Shown: positions 49,401 through 61,800 of the stretch, piece by piece
Layout: each line of letters opens with the position of its first letter
Numbering within the stretch: position 1 is the first letter of the stretch
Source: Euwallacea fornicatus
Taxonomy: Eukaryota > Arthropoda > Insecta > Coleoptera > Curculionidae
Direction: 5' to 3'
Assembly (NCBI RefSeq): GCF_040115645.1
Contig: NC_089545.1
Location: forward strand, 4,216,001 to 4,280,000
DNA: 64,000 nt
Program-made: the position numbers and the translations under genes
Notes under the pieces: generated by a model
Database searches by the model: none
The model's input: only the letters and a program-made list of their open reading frames with translations
What the model was told of the DNA's origin: nothing

Positions 49401-51450
49401 CAATGTTTTCATCAAAATTTACAGAAAATCTAAATTAATATAAAGTTAAAGTTTTCCTCGTCAATAAACTTGAATTTTAAGTTTTGTTTCATATTTTACT
49501 GCTCTCGCTCTATTATTTCGAAAAATTGAAAAATAATTTTTGGTTTAGTCGCATTGCAATTAGCTTATCATGGATATTCGTATATAAAAAAAGATTAAAT
49601 TTTAACATTTTTATTTAAGGATCGATATTTAAGTAGGGTACCATTAAGTATTATACAAATAAAACATATAATGCAAAATATTATGAAACACCCCATATAT
49701 GAATAAATGTATTTGAATTAAATTAGATTTTTTTTATACCACCAGTTCTCGAGAATTACTTCAAGTTCGATCGAAAAAATTTGGTTCGTTTGTCTTTTAA
49801 AAACAATACACCAGGCTGCAAAACTCAGATATCGGATTAATAAGAATAATAATCACCCCTGTATTAAGTAGCTTTCTAACTCTTTCCCTCACTGCCGGGT
49901 AAACATTAATCAAGAAAAGAATTCTGCTTCTTCTAGTCCGCTCGCTTATGATACGAAAATATGTTCTGGTGGTAATTAGAGATAAAAAGTTTCCGAATTA
50001 ATTCGACGGTGATTTGCGCTTTTCCTCTGCGGTCCTTGATTGGATTTACTTAATTAAAAATTGATATTCGTGAATAATAAAATTTTTAATTGACAATCCC
50101 TGAACGCCGAAACTTCTGAGCTTGGTTCGGCCCTTTTACCCTTTATATGGGGAGAATTTTCGCAAAATTAGATCAAACGTATTGTTTCGAAAAACAAGAT
50201 ATTCGGTAAGATGTTATAAAAGCTTTTGGTCACACTCATTAAAAGGTTTTAAACGGGTTGTACGAATTTAGTTTAATTGCATATGTCGTCAAATTTAATG
50301 GACTTTAAAATGCCTTTTCGAACTTTAAATTTTAGAGCAATTTGTTACTCCTGTTTTTAACCAACGAATAAATGTGCCTTCATGTTTTTTTTTGGGGGGA
50401 ACGCCCATAAACACAGTGGCGTCGAAAGCTACCAATTATATAACTTATTTAGATAGAAATTTAAGGTGAGATTTGTTTGTGTCCTTATGCTGAGAAATTC
50501 ATGAATCGTGACGTCGCAGTTTGTCTTATTGTTTAGAGTTAATCGAACGCATAACTTAGAAATTTAATCATTTAAAATCGCGCATAAAAAATTAAACTGT
50601 GGATTTTCTAGTTTTTCCCAATTCGTTTCGATAGTGCAGGAACCTTTAATTCGATATATTGAATTCCGCATGAAAAGTTTCGAAGAGTGTCCTAGAATAG
50701 CAAAATTTTCTCCAGAATCTAAAATCGATGTTTCCAGCTGATTTCTTTTTATTTTAAAATTAGACAAATAGTGCTGAAAGTGGTTACTACCTACTACAGC
50801 TTGCGACAAGAAAATGTGCACAAAGTAACGTTATGCAGATTTAGATCCGAACGGTGGCCTAAAGGATCAACAAAAGTATATTTCCATCCCAATTATTTTG
50901 TCTTTCCCATCCTTGTTATTTTTTCTCGATCCCTTTGATCTCACATATGTTTAAGTTATAGATTTATTGAATCAAACAAAGTATTAATTAAAGTGGATCG
51001 TAAAAAATATTGTACGGCTCGCCAAGCTTCTAAGCTACCACTTGTTCATCCTGCAAAACACTGCTTTCCAGTATTATAACGTAAATAACTATTTATTATG
51101 AGAGTAAAACGTGTTCAAGGATTTAATTTTATTTATAGTTTGCCAGATAGCGACAGAATTTAGTTTATTGTGCCTTTCAGGAGATTTAATAATAGTAGTG
51201 CGTACGTTTTTTACTGTACAGTGCGATAAATAAACTTTTAGAGGGAGTGAATGCGGAAATCAGGTATATGTTGACTTCCTGTAAGTTCTCTTTAATTGAG
51301 TCCTTGGCTCTACACTTATTAACTCAAATTCAACAACGACTCAAGCAAGACATCATTTTCTGCGCTTGACGTGTAAAGAACTACAACAAATAATTTTTTT
51401 GCCTCTCGGACCAGGCTCCCATTTTTTAAATCCCAAATCTCATTCTCAGC
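46401..51450. other. Non-coding stretch with one transposon terminus
   Basis: TACAGGGTGTCCGATTTTTTATACC at about 46764 is a clear terminus-like motif without a partner. The following 570 bp is AT-rich with scattered minus-strand frames (46821-47072, 47145-47336) lacking motifs, possibly an eroded element. The rest, including 48442-48705 and 48862-49146, shows nothing identifiable. Confidence 0.4.
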
Positions 51451-51607
51451 ATACAGGATGTTTTGGTTTTTTGCATCAGGACGTCTACCACATATAACGA
51501 AACTATATTTTTTAAAAACGCTGCGTTACCGAAAGGCAGAGTCTCAAATTGTATTATTTTTCAAAGAAATGTTTCTACTGTTTTTCCAGAAATCGGACAC
51601 CCTGCAC
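51451..51607. mobile_element. Small MITE-like element
   Basis: TACAGGATGTTTTGGTTTTTTG at the left and the reverse complement of the right edge, TGCAGGGTGTCCGATTTCTGG, form an imperfect inverted repeat about 155 bp apart. The right end is almost identical to the orphan terminus at 46764 (TACAGGGTGTCCGATTTT). Non-coding. The assignment rests on the ends only. Confidence 0.45.
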
Positions 51608-51962
51608 ATTAAAATTAAGATTTACATAATCTCGATCACGGTCTCATAGTAGTAATCAATGTGATGATCTTGGTTTCAAAATATGAGATGGAAGGGGCAT
51701 ACAGTTGCAGGTTTGTGAAGATTTATCCGTTCCGTGTACCTGTCTCCAGTTCTATCAATTATGTACTATGAAATTGTATGTAATGTGTATGGAAAGGAAC
51801 TTGGGATTGAAATAAAATATATAGTGGGAATCAACCTGAATGAACCTTAAAGGACCTGCATGTGTGAATACCACATCATGATGCATGCGTGTGCACTTTT
51901 ATCTGTCCCACTTATAATTTTCTTTCTGCAACTCTTACAAGTTGTTGCTCCAATTCTAATGC

Positions 51963-53203
51963 TACGAGAATAGCCTCGTAAGTACCCAACTTGAAAATTA
52001 CAGAAAAGAAAATTGAAAATATTAAATTGTTTCCCAACATAGTCTCCTTCAGGATTGACAGTTTTCTCAGTGATGTTTTATGGTGTCAATATCCTGTTTG
52101 CAGTAAGAAGCTTCGAATGTTTCAAAATAAACGTCATTCTCAGACTCCACCTCTTCATTATTGGCAAGTCTCTTTCCACCAAGCCATTTTTTAAGTTTGA
52201 AAATAGAAAACAATCCGAGGGGGCTAAATCTGGAAAATGGGGTGGCTCAGGAAAAAGCTCAGCATGTGTGATGGCGGAAAAGCGGACTGGTGCGTTAAGT
52301 TGATGTAACGAGACTTTCTTTTACGCCAAACGTAGTTGCTTTCTCCTATTTTTTTTCTCTCGAACGCTGCTCTTATTGTGTATAATATTCTCCGTTTATT
52401 GTTTTTCATTTAAGGAAATCGTCACTAAATATTATCCTACGTGCATCCCCAAAAAATCGAGGCCATTACGTTTCCTGCAGATGGAACGATTTTCGCCTTC
52501 TTTGGAGTCAATTCTCCCCTTTGAGTCCATTGTTTAGACTGTTCTTTTGTCTCAGGTGTGAAATGATGAACCCATGTTTCATCCATGGCTATGAATCGAT
52601 GCAAAAACTCGGCTTTATTGCTGCGAAACTTTGCCAAACACTGCCTTGAAACATCCTCACGGCGTTGCTTTTGTTCAATTGTGAGTAATCGCGGCACTCA
52701 TCTTGCGCACAGCTTTCTCATATCCAATTGTTCGGTCAAAATTAAATGTACAGTACTTTTTGAAATACCTGTCATATCTGCGAACTGGCACAATTTTAGC
52801 CGACAGTCTTCCAGTACAATTTTGTGGATTTTCATCACAATATCTGAAGCGTTCACATTTGGAGTGTCATTGAGGCGACCACTGTGGAATTCGTTTTAGC
52901 AGCTCTTAGGACCGCATTTAAACTGTTCCAGGCAATATTTTACAGTTTTTAACGAAAGACCAGATGCCCTCAGAGTAGCATCTGACTTCGCTTTGATGTT
53001 GGATCAGCTAAGACCTTTCAAATGAAAGTATTGAATCACGCATCGATGACCAATTTTTTCCATGTTCATAGTCTCTGAAAGCGTGTACTAAAAGCAGCTT
53101 CAAAACAAACTCAAATGAACGTAGCACCCTCCAACTTGAGGCATAAGCTTTTTAAGGTTAGGTTCTGGTAATATACCAAAATACTTCTGAGACAAGCCTC
53201 GTA
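51963..53203 (-). mobile_element. Full-length dead mariner element
   Basis: Terminal inverted repeats TACGAGAATAGCCTCGTAAGTA (51963 onward) and TACGAGGCTTGTCTCAGAAGTA (reverse complement from 53203) match at most positions, and TA lies at both ends. The length of about 1.24 kb is that of a complete mariner. Between them, on the minus strand, is one transposase pseudogene. The copy therefore inserted whole and decayed by point mutation and small indels rather than by truncation. Confidence 0.85.
52033..53063 (-). pseudogene. mariner transposase pseudogene
   Basis: The gene starts at ATG 53061-53063 (MEKIGHRCVIQYFHLKG), the usual mariner N-terminus, and runs through the helix-turn-helix region. 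It then reaches the RWVPRLLTIEQK motif, where Trp is TGA. The first catalytic Asp lies in AMDETWVHHF (codon 52581-52583). SKQWTQRGE and KIVPSAGNVMASIFWG follow. After about 52437 the frame breaks; the second catalytic block is not readable. In a shifted frame PHFPDLAPSDCFLF keeps the third Asp (52213-52215), then KKWLGGKR and a C-terminal GDYV near 52040. At least three in-frame stops and two or more frameshifts make it inactive. Confidence 0.9.
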
Positions 53204-56200
53204 TAAAAGATCTCGACCGACGTCTGACACTACTCATTAGCAATTGCAAATTCGCGGAATATTTTTAATATTATCGAGTCGATCTTGCCTCTAACGATGA
53301 GGATTACAAATAATAGTTTAATGCTCTCAATCTAAATCCTATCTAGTGCTTGACGAGATAAAGATGTGGTAAAATGCCCTGGATAAACCTTTTAGGATCA
53401 AACGTCTTTGACAAAATTGATTAGACAGGACAAGCGTGTGGTTTTCCGACATACAACCTATCTCAAGCGGTGAAATTTAATGGAATCAGACACGCGGTAA
53501 GTTGTTGTGTCAGTATGTTTTTAGACCTGCTAGATAACGGTAAATTAATTTCACCTAAACGATGTCTATCACCTTCAACAGACATTATTCCGATAACAAC
53601 AACCTCCGCCATAATCCAGCAGCTTTGAGCAGTGATATTTATACAACAACATGACATAGATCACACCACCGTTAAGTTACATTTAGTGAAGAGGGGTCTG
53701 CATGAAAACTGAACAAATCGTACGTTTTGAAACAACGAGCAAGGGTGGATAGTAAATTTTGTCCCTCGGGGTAATATCCAGCAGATGCTGCAGGCTTCTA
53801 ATTACCTTTAATGATGTATGCAACCGGATTTACTCAATTTATCGGCAACGAAGCTCTGAAAATAAAGCAAATCGTTGCGAATGGATTCACATATCAAGCA
53901 ACATGCTGCGTAGATGCGACGCTAATGTTCGGCCCCAACAAGGGCGCGTCGTATGTGCCACAGTGCCATTGCAATAAGAGGATAATTGACTATTTTAATG
54001 TTGTCTCTAATATTCGGTGTCGCAGATAAACGATCGTAAATTGCTGATTTTTACCCGCCATACCAATTACGGGAAAAAGTTGATTTTATCCTACTTTGCA
54101 GTGAGGTTGCAATTACCTCAGGGTAGGCGTTAGGTATGGAAAGAATAATACTGTTTAGAATTTTCTTTGTTAGTAAAGACGAATGGGATTATTTTCTTCA
54201 GATATATTCTTCTCCAATATATGCTTTGCTTGGTGCAAGACGACGGCCACCAGCTTCCTGTCTCTTGTGGAGGTTCGTGTTTGCGACTCTAACCTGCTCA
54301 ATCTGACTGTTCAGTGTTTGCAAGTTCAAGTAGCATCTTTACTTCGAAGTTCTGTTACATATTTATTATTGTCTGCTATGGATTAGTCTCAGCTAATTTA
54401 GAGATGTAACGAGAATTATCGACTGTTCAAGTACATTGTGAAGGCTGGTTTGATGGAATATTGCCATGAGATAAATCTGGAGCCACACGTACGTGAGGAA
54501 TGCGGCAATCCCAAACAGTCGCTGTTTTGTGCATTGATATTCGTGTTGCGATTGTCAGACCTTTAACCTCCAGCGCCAACAACCGCCACATAAACCTATT
54601 CTACTAAAAGATCTTTGACTGAAAGAGCAAAAATTTTGTTATTTGAGGTCATAGTAGATAAACCTGAGAACTTATCGAAGGGAAGAAATAACGCATTTTC
54701 GTTCATCCCAACCATTACAAGCTGAGCTATTTAACGTATCAGTTTCGTGCTCATCTTCCTCATAACCATCAGGGAGAATATTTCAGACCCAAATGTTGAC
54801 CGCACTATCAAAAAAGAAAACGTATTTTTTACAACTCCACCGGACGTCCTCATCTTGGACACAGTATGTACTCAGATATTCAGATAGAAAACCTCGACTC
54901 GCTGCTGCGATTCTAATGACCAACACTCCATCGAAAAGGAGCAACTTTGACTTGAACCCCGATATTTTTCCCAACTTTAAACCCCCACCCAACAATGTCT
55001 TCCCGTTTTATATCGGTGGGGTTCCCTGAGGACGCCTTCCGGCTCTGCGATAGCATTGTATATGAGGTCCGTTAGACTGGACATAGTTTAAGCCGTCTAA
55101 TAAACCAGGCGCTATCTGGACATCAGTCGGGAACAGTTTTGCGCTCGGCGTGATCCCCGAGGTAAACATCGTAACTCCTGCGGAAACGTTACAGCAGGAA
55201 TCGTGGTATCGGCTCCTGCGGGTAGTTGGAACATAACTTGTGCTCCCCGTAAGCCAATGAGGGACCGGGTTTTTTATGGGTGCCGAAATGAGACGGTTTA
55301 GCTTTATGTTGCTTGTCCGCCAAGTTTATTGAAAATTGACGATTCCTGCTTACATCGAGAAGGCCAACAAATTACAGACTGCTGCACGTTTCAGTCTCCC
55401 TAAAAACCGGTAGCTCTGTTTATTGCCAGAGACAGAGGGAATACAGAAGCAATTAATTAAAGACGGGGTAATAAAACGGAACGCTTCATAGTATTTATAT
55501 TTAAGAGTGGAAATTAAATCTGAGATATTCAAGGCGCGGCATTAGCGAAAGATCCTCTATGGGCAGTAAAAGTGATTTGTGTCGGTGCAAATAGCCGGCA
55601 TCGCAAATCCTTCGCCATTCTTCCGGGGCCAGGTCCAGAAACAGCCAGATTAGCGACTGCGGGCGACTAACACCAATTATTACAATAAAGTGAGATAAGG
55701 TCTTCTGTGTGAAGGTTTTGAATATACATGTACCACTAGTTAAAAACTCCTTTTTCCCTTTGGGAATGTGATGGTATTAGATTTTGGGAGGTTATTACAC
55801 ATTTATTCTCTTTGGACACTCGACGCTCTTTGTTCTAAAATAGTTACTTCCACATCGGGAATGTCAAACTCGACATTTACGCACGCAAATGAGAATTGTT
55901 ACCCGAGTTGGACGAGGGCCACAGTCGACACACCCTCGTCGGAACAGACGAGGGCGGCATAAACAAATGATTAAAGTCGCCATTCCAGTATGTGACTCTG
56001 TTACAGCCTGAGTTTTTACGGAGTAAGCGACATCAGAGTCCGGCCCTGGAAAGTGTTGATGAGTGCTGTAGCAACCCCTAATCACGTGCATCACGTATTC
56101 ATTTCTCTCGTGGCGTCACTCTGAAATTAATACTGTAACTAATTATTAAAGAAAAATTATTTACGCCAGAAATTATTTGTGGTCACGGCTGAACTTTTCC

Positions 56201-59200
56201 AAATGGCAGATCCCCGATAAGAGCCCGGTAAGGATGCTGACCAAGAACATTACGAAATCAGGAATAGTAAAAGGGTATCGAAAGAGTTCCATTTCGATAT
56301 TGTTTTGAGATCATAACAGTGCGATAAAGTTACCGTTTTGATTGCGAAATGCAACGAAATAAAAAAAGATATTTATGTGATGTCTGTCACATTTTCCCAG
56401 GATTGCCCCTGCAGATCTTTAAGACACCTGCTGAAACAATAAAGACACATAAATTCATAAGGTAGACTGTCCGAAATTGAGAACGAGAAACAAACGGGGG
56501 AAATAAAGGAGAAAACTTTGCGTTCTCTGTTTAACATAATTTAATTTGTTAAAGCGGGCTAATCCCATTTTTCTCGAGGAACGGAGAAGAAGCACTTTTA
56601 AAAACGGTCCCAAAAACAATAATTTCTCTTTGTTCGCAGGAAAATGACAACTTTTATTTACATCGGGGGAAATTTAAGAAAGATTTCCTCGGAGAAGACG
56701 GACCAATTGTTTGTGAATTCTTGCGAAAGTACAGCTTAATACATTTTAAGGGAATAAATAAACTGCCGCCGGGTATACACGGTAGCACAGGAAACAGGAA
56801 GGTGCTGATTATTTATGATACATTTTTCTCTAATTTACATTTTTCTTACTGGTTTAAAATGTAACTGAGCGCTCTTAAATTTTATTAACTGCCCATATTT
56901 CTTTTCTTTTGAGACATTAAAATCATTCCAAACTACGTCTTAATTGCCAAAGCTTTTTGCATAAAATACGCATAATCGGGCATCATCAAAATTGCTAAGG
57001 AGGCACCGACAGCACAAATTAGTTGCAGCATTTCATCACTATTAAACTCACAAATTCAATAATCATTATTCTCTTTTCGTGGGAGTATTCAGCAAGAAGA
57101 CGTACAAATGGGGGATGAGGGTAAATTAATGATCCATACAATGAAACTCTTGTCGAGCAACAATTGAATTCGGGCTAAATCATTTGTCAGGCGGAGTATT
57201 AACCGTTCAAAATTGAATCAGGACGGAAAACACGAAATAAGTTGTCTTTAAGACCAGAATAAGTCTCGCTAGTTGGTGCCTAAAGGGTATATAAAAGTTT
57301 TTTTCCAATTTTGCCAAACAAAGTGATATTTTTCCAATCAAATCTAGTGACTCGACGGGTTTCGTTTCACAAGAAATTACTTAATGAACGCAAACACCTG
57401 CATTTTGTAACTCAGTTAACAATTGGAGCGAGCAACAGCAGTACTTGCCGCAGGCTTACAGATACGAGCAAAACTGGAATAAGTTCAAAATTGTTCTTTT
57501 TTCTTTTCATTTTTCCAACGCATTAAGGAACGTAATTTCATGTGGCTCAAGTCCCATCTTGCCTCGCTGATCCCGCGAAATCCCACTGATTTTACAAAAA
57601 AAAAATGCATTTCCTAACTGCTTATGTAACTAGCTATTTTCAAAGTTCGACAAATAACGTGACAGTCTTTGAAATTTAAGCCGGTGATTAACCAGCTTTC
57701 GTTACACAATTGTCCCGGCTTTCGTTTTTTGTGCTACTCGTCGAGAAAAGGTCAAAATAGGATGTGAGTTCGATAGACGAGATCAGATTTTTCGAAAACC
57801 TACACTTCTAGGTCATGTTAAAATTAAGGTAACACATGCAGATATTGATATTAGATTGGCATAGCGCCAATGAAGCGTGCCGCATTAGTCCAATGTTAAT
57901 TAAAGTTAATACCGTTTCATCTTAAGACTAAATAAAATATGTGAATCATATATTCAAAAATTATGCCCTCCAAACAAATTTCCCTCAGAAAGTTTGCATA
58001 ATCTAAACGCTCCAAGCCAAAGTGATAAAAAGTAATTCTAAAACGTAGCCAAACAGACTAACTAAAGCAGTACAGTTTATGTAAATAATGCAGATGAGAT
58101 TTTTCTCCCAGTCGGTCATAAAGTGTGGTCTTATCCGTTGCCGCGCACTTAGCAACATTTCCTTATTAAATACCGCCAACTAATAAGATCTGTAAGGCAG
58201 AATTGCCCCATATTTCTCTAGATAATGGTTTCTGTCTTCTTTTTAGACTTCTCGTTGCCACTTTCAGACAAATATTCGCTCGCGAAAACGAAATATTCGA
58301 ATACGGAAAGGAACGTGTCGGTTTAATAATTTTCCTTTACGATTATTTCTTGTTTAACTTTTCGCGCTGATATTAATACAGAGTGATCTTTCGAGTATCA
58401 TATCACCATAAAGCGAATAGATGGAACTTTCTGTATTAGAGTTTTCACGTACATGCCCGTTCAGAAGAATATAATTAAACCTTCCCAGAAACCTCTTCGG
58501 TTAAATAAATAAGGCAATTAGCTTACTCGCTTCTCTTCCATAGCCGAAATTGTGCTCCAAAACTGACAGAAATTAAATGTTTCTAACAATTTAACAGTAT
58601 TAACTAGGAATACAACTTTCCCAACAAATTAGGCTTGCCATTTAACACAGATGTCCACTTGTCCGGAGCCCTACAGAGGGTCGCCAAATATGTTAATCAT
58701 TTTACGTCCGAGTGACGTTAACTGGACGTATACAAGGCGTGTTGCATATTGAATAGCTTGACCGGAAGCGATCTTGACACTCGCCGAGAGATGGACTTTG
58801 CAAAATCGTGATTGTATTTGAGCTAGATTATAGCTCCACAGTTCTCACAACCTATTGACACTGAAACGACATAAATAATAAACTGGCTGAAATTTGAAAC
58901 TGTTTGTTATGCTAAAAATTCCACAAGGAATAGTTGCTAACTACTCATTTAATGAACTAATGTTTCATTATGAGTCTGGAAAATAGCATCTCCTATGAGC
59001 TTGTAGTAAATTCACCCGGGAAGTCGTGGAAGCACGAGAAAATGCATTTCGGCATGGGTAATGAACGATACCTTTCCTTATTAGGCAGAAACAATAAGGA
59101 ACGTACACTGTCTGTATAGGATCCTGCAAAAAGGCACCTTATGCAAAAACTGAAGGATTTAAATTTCCTATGATGTTTAGACATATATAAAATGCATTAA

Positions 59201-59578
59201 ATAGTAGCAGCTCGAGCATCAAAATAATAGTATATTGTTATGCAACCGTTTTATTATACCCATTTTTCACTCGGGGAAACGTATAGGCTTGAGCCGGATG
59301 CGAGAGGAGCAAGCCTTGCGGGGGAATAACGGCCGTAAAAAGCGAATATAATACTATGCTTTGTCCACGGCCATTATCTATTACCTACAATAAAGTCTAA
59401 TGAAACCAAAACGATATTGGCCTTAAAAAAATTACTGAAATGTCGAACTCAAAAGGCAAATTGTCAAAGAGCGTCAAAGTTTCCGTCTAACACACCGCTC
59501 CAGCTAGAGGTTTTGCCTTGGGGCAACTGGTGCGGGGGGCAAGTTCGGTTCCAAATTGGTTCAGAATACTGTTAATAA
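53204..59578. other. Long non-coding stretch, no gene supported
   Basis: Open frames (for example 53811-54029, 54793-55029 and 55864-56094) are short and without motifs. CpG-containing patches at 53870-53970, 54940-55260 and 55560-55700 could be conserved DNA. A TATATAAAAG box at 57288-57297 has no coding frame with a convincing start downstream. No transposon ends were recognised. Confidence 0.4.
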
Positions 59579-59890
59579 ATGTTTAGAGCAATGTCGCGGT
59601 CTGCTGGTTACAACAAGAGCTATTTCAAAAATTCGTCTGAAGTGCCGTCAACCACAACTGTGATAAACGTATTTACTCATCATGCATCGAACAATAATAT
59701 TAAAAACATGAAATCATCCGGGAAAAACATCCAACAATTGAACCCTTTTTCGACATATTATCGCATTCCAGTCTATAAAAGCCCTAAAATAATCAAACAG
59801 AGTAATGAATTTGGGGACGTAAATAAACTAAATGGCACTGGCATTTTGGCAGGACTTAATGTTCCAGTTCTCACGCCATTGCCCCAATAA
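59579..59890 (+). CDS. Unidentified 103-codon open frame
   Basis: The frame opens with ATG at 59579 and a second ATG three codons later, and ends TAA at 59888-59890. The predicted product is Ser/Asn/Lys-rich and hydrophilic with a Pro-rich tail (ending PVLTPLPQ), with no signal peptide, membrane segment or known motif. Its composition is less random than most frames here (Lys, Asn, Thr and Ser rich, few rare residues). There is no codon-bias or homology evidence, no promoter or splice context can be shown, and chance is a fair explanation. Confidence 0.2.
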   Translation: MFRAMSRSAGYNKSYFKNSSEVPSTTTVINVFTHHASNNNIKNMKSSGKNIQQLNPFSTYYRIPVYKSPKIIKQSNEFGDVNKLNGTGILAGLNVPVLTPLPQ

Positions 59891-61517
59891 AAATTATGGC
59901 CTTTTGGGTTTGTGACTTCTCATTCTGCGCTTTGAACTATTTAACCATTCATCTATGAGCACTGGGTAGAATATAGTTCATATTCTTGAATCGCGAATAC
60001 ATTTGAGAATCATGAGACCTTTAATAACAAATCCTTTGTTTTGGATTCTGTTTTTATTGGGGAAGGGACTTTGCAATAATTCCATCTGGATAAAAAAAAC
60101 AAACGTAAAGAACTGTAGGAGCTAAAGCAAGCAGGCAGCCGTCAATAAATATAATTCATCCCCATCACGTTGCTCCTTCGGGAGCCGGGGTAAAACAAGC
60201 CATTTGAATGCATAGTTGTCCGTCAGTCAGGGTGACATTACAGCCCGGCGCGACCGCCGTTTCTCTCCCTCGGTTCCTCCAAATCGCCAATAAATTGTCA
60301 TAAAACCGTCAGATCGTCTGATTTGACAGCTCCAGGGTAATTAAAGATGGGATTTATGTGAACGTTGCCGCTCGGTTCCCGATTTCGGGGCTCCGGTTTG
60401 TGAGCATTTAACGTGTCGGAACTTTTATCTTGAGCCGCCGATCGGCGTCGTATCGTTTCCAAGTTAAAGACAACGATGCATGGGAATCTACTTATGCTAA
60501 ATTGCATGAATATTTAATGTTTGACTTAAAGGTTTGTGGTACCATTCAGGGAGGAAAGGGGACGGGGGGGTTACTCGATGGTAGATGCAATTTTTGTGGG
60601 TTGGAAAATCTTTTGCTATACAATTTTCGAAAGCAAATGTAGATTTTCACAGAACCACATGAACAAAAAAGGAGCTTTTTGGGGTGATCGAGCAAACGAG
60701 TTAACTGCTCTACTTCACGTAGTTAATCTATCTCGCACGTAACTTTTCTTAAAGTAATAATTGTAATGAGCGGAAGCTCCATCTTTCTGAAACCGAATCA
60801 CGCTTTATCATTCTTCTGCACATTTGGCAGCAATCTTGGTAAATCGTTATGCAAGACGTCCTTGTACCATGTGCGTTCAAAAAATGAGGGCACAGCAACA
60901 CGGGTGCCTAATATCTTACTACCTAAGAGCGATTCCATCAAAAATACAACTCAAATTAATCGCTTCGTTGAGCTCTATCAGCCTGCACTAAACGGTTTGC
61001 TCTGTCTGCTATAGTTCCTGAAATATTGAGTAACATCAATACGGACTTTATGGACTTTGAGGAAACTTAACTTCGAGCGGTTTTCAAATTCCGTTTTTAT
61101 GGTTCCAGAGCTTCAAGGGGGATATCTAAGGTCAATATAGAACCTCATGTATCGAGTGAACCAATAACTCAAAATTCACAACTTTTTCTGGTAAATTGAA
61201 AACGACGAAACTGACCAATGCTCTTTCATCGTTTTACCGTTTTGTGATATCTTTGCGAGAAGGGGGTCAGCTATTTGATCTAATATGAAAACACCGCTCA
61301 GCATGAAAGTATTCCTGTACAGTCAGGCCACTGCTATGTAGAATAGTATTGATGATTGTTGCTCCGTAGACACCACTAGGTAGAACAGAACTGAAATAAA
61401 AAGTTTTCTCAAAAATTATTCAATTTGAATTTGCACATAAAAGTATTAACGAGAACACGAAGAATTGAAAAATCTAAAAAATGAAAAACGGTTATTTACC
61501 CTTTGAAGGGTGGTTCA
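59891..61517. other. Non-coding stretch, no gene supported
   Basis: The GC-richer patch 60180-60440 carries open frames on both strands without motifs. A G-rich run (GGGGACGGGGGGG) lies near 60558. No mobile element recognised until 61518. Confidence 0.4.
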
Positions 61518-61800
61518 TTACAATTGTTTATGAAAGATGATATCATGTAAATGACCTTTAAGGCCCCGGTGGCATGACCTTATCCGTTTATGAAAATTTT
61601 CGACTATTCTAGAGCTCTATGCTAACTGGCTCGCGTCGGATCTTCTGTTTCAACTCTACAATGGTGTTCAGTTTATTCTTGTAGGCTCTTCTCTTCAGAT
61701 ACCTACAAAGAAAAAAATCCGCGGGAGTTAAATCATACAATCGCGGCGGCCAATTAATGCATGTCACGGGAATTTTTGGACCACACTTCAAATCGTCCTC
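61518..61800 (-). pseudogene. DUF4817-type transposase relic, C-terminal end
   Basis: On the minus strand 61609-61791 encodes INWPPRLYDLTPADFFLCRY, with the third catalytic Asp at 61717-61719, then a basic segment (KRRAYKNKLNTIVELKQKIR). A frameshift near 61605 moves the C-terminus to another phase: VENFHKRIRSCHRGLKGHLHDIIFHKQL, ending at a TAA (61518-61520). This tail (an aromatic-basic helix, C-H/Q-R-G, then GHL-x-DIIF) is typical of the family's C-terminus. Immediately beyond the stop, AATGAACCACCCTT on the minus strand may be what remains of the terminal repeat. Everything upstream of the WPPR block is missing. Confidence 0.7.

Noticed and set aside
53811..54029. 72-codon plus frame in a CpG-containing patch
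   Set aside because: Two frames are equally open and no protein motif is present. At most a conserved non-coding candidate.
57288..57297. TATATAAAAG promoter-like box followed by an open frame at 57311
   Set aside because: The frame begins without ATG and its first internal ATG leads to a stop after a few codons.
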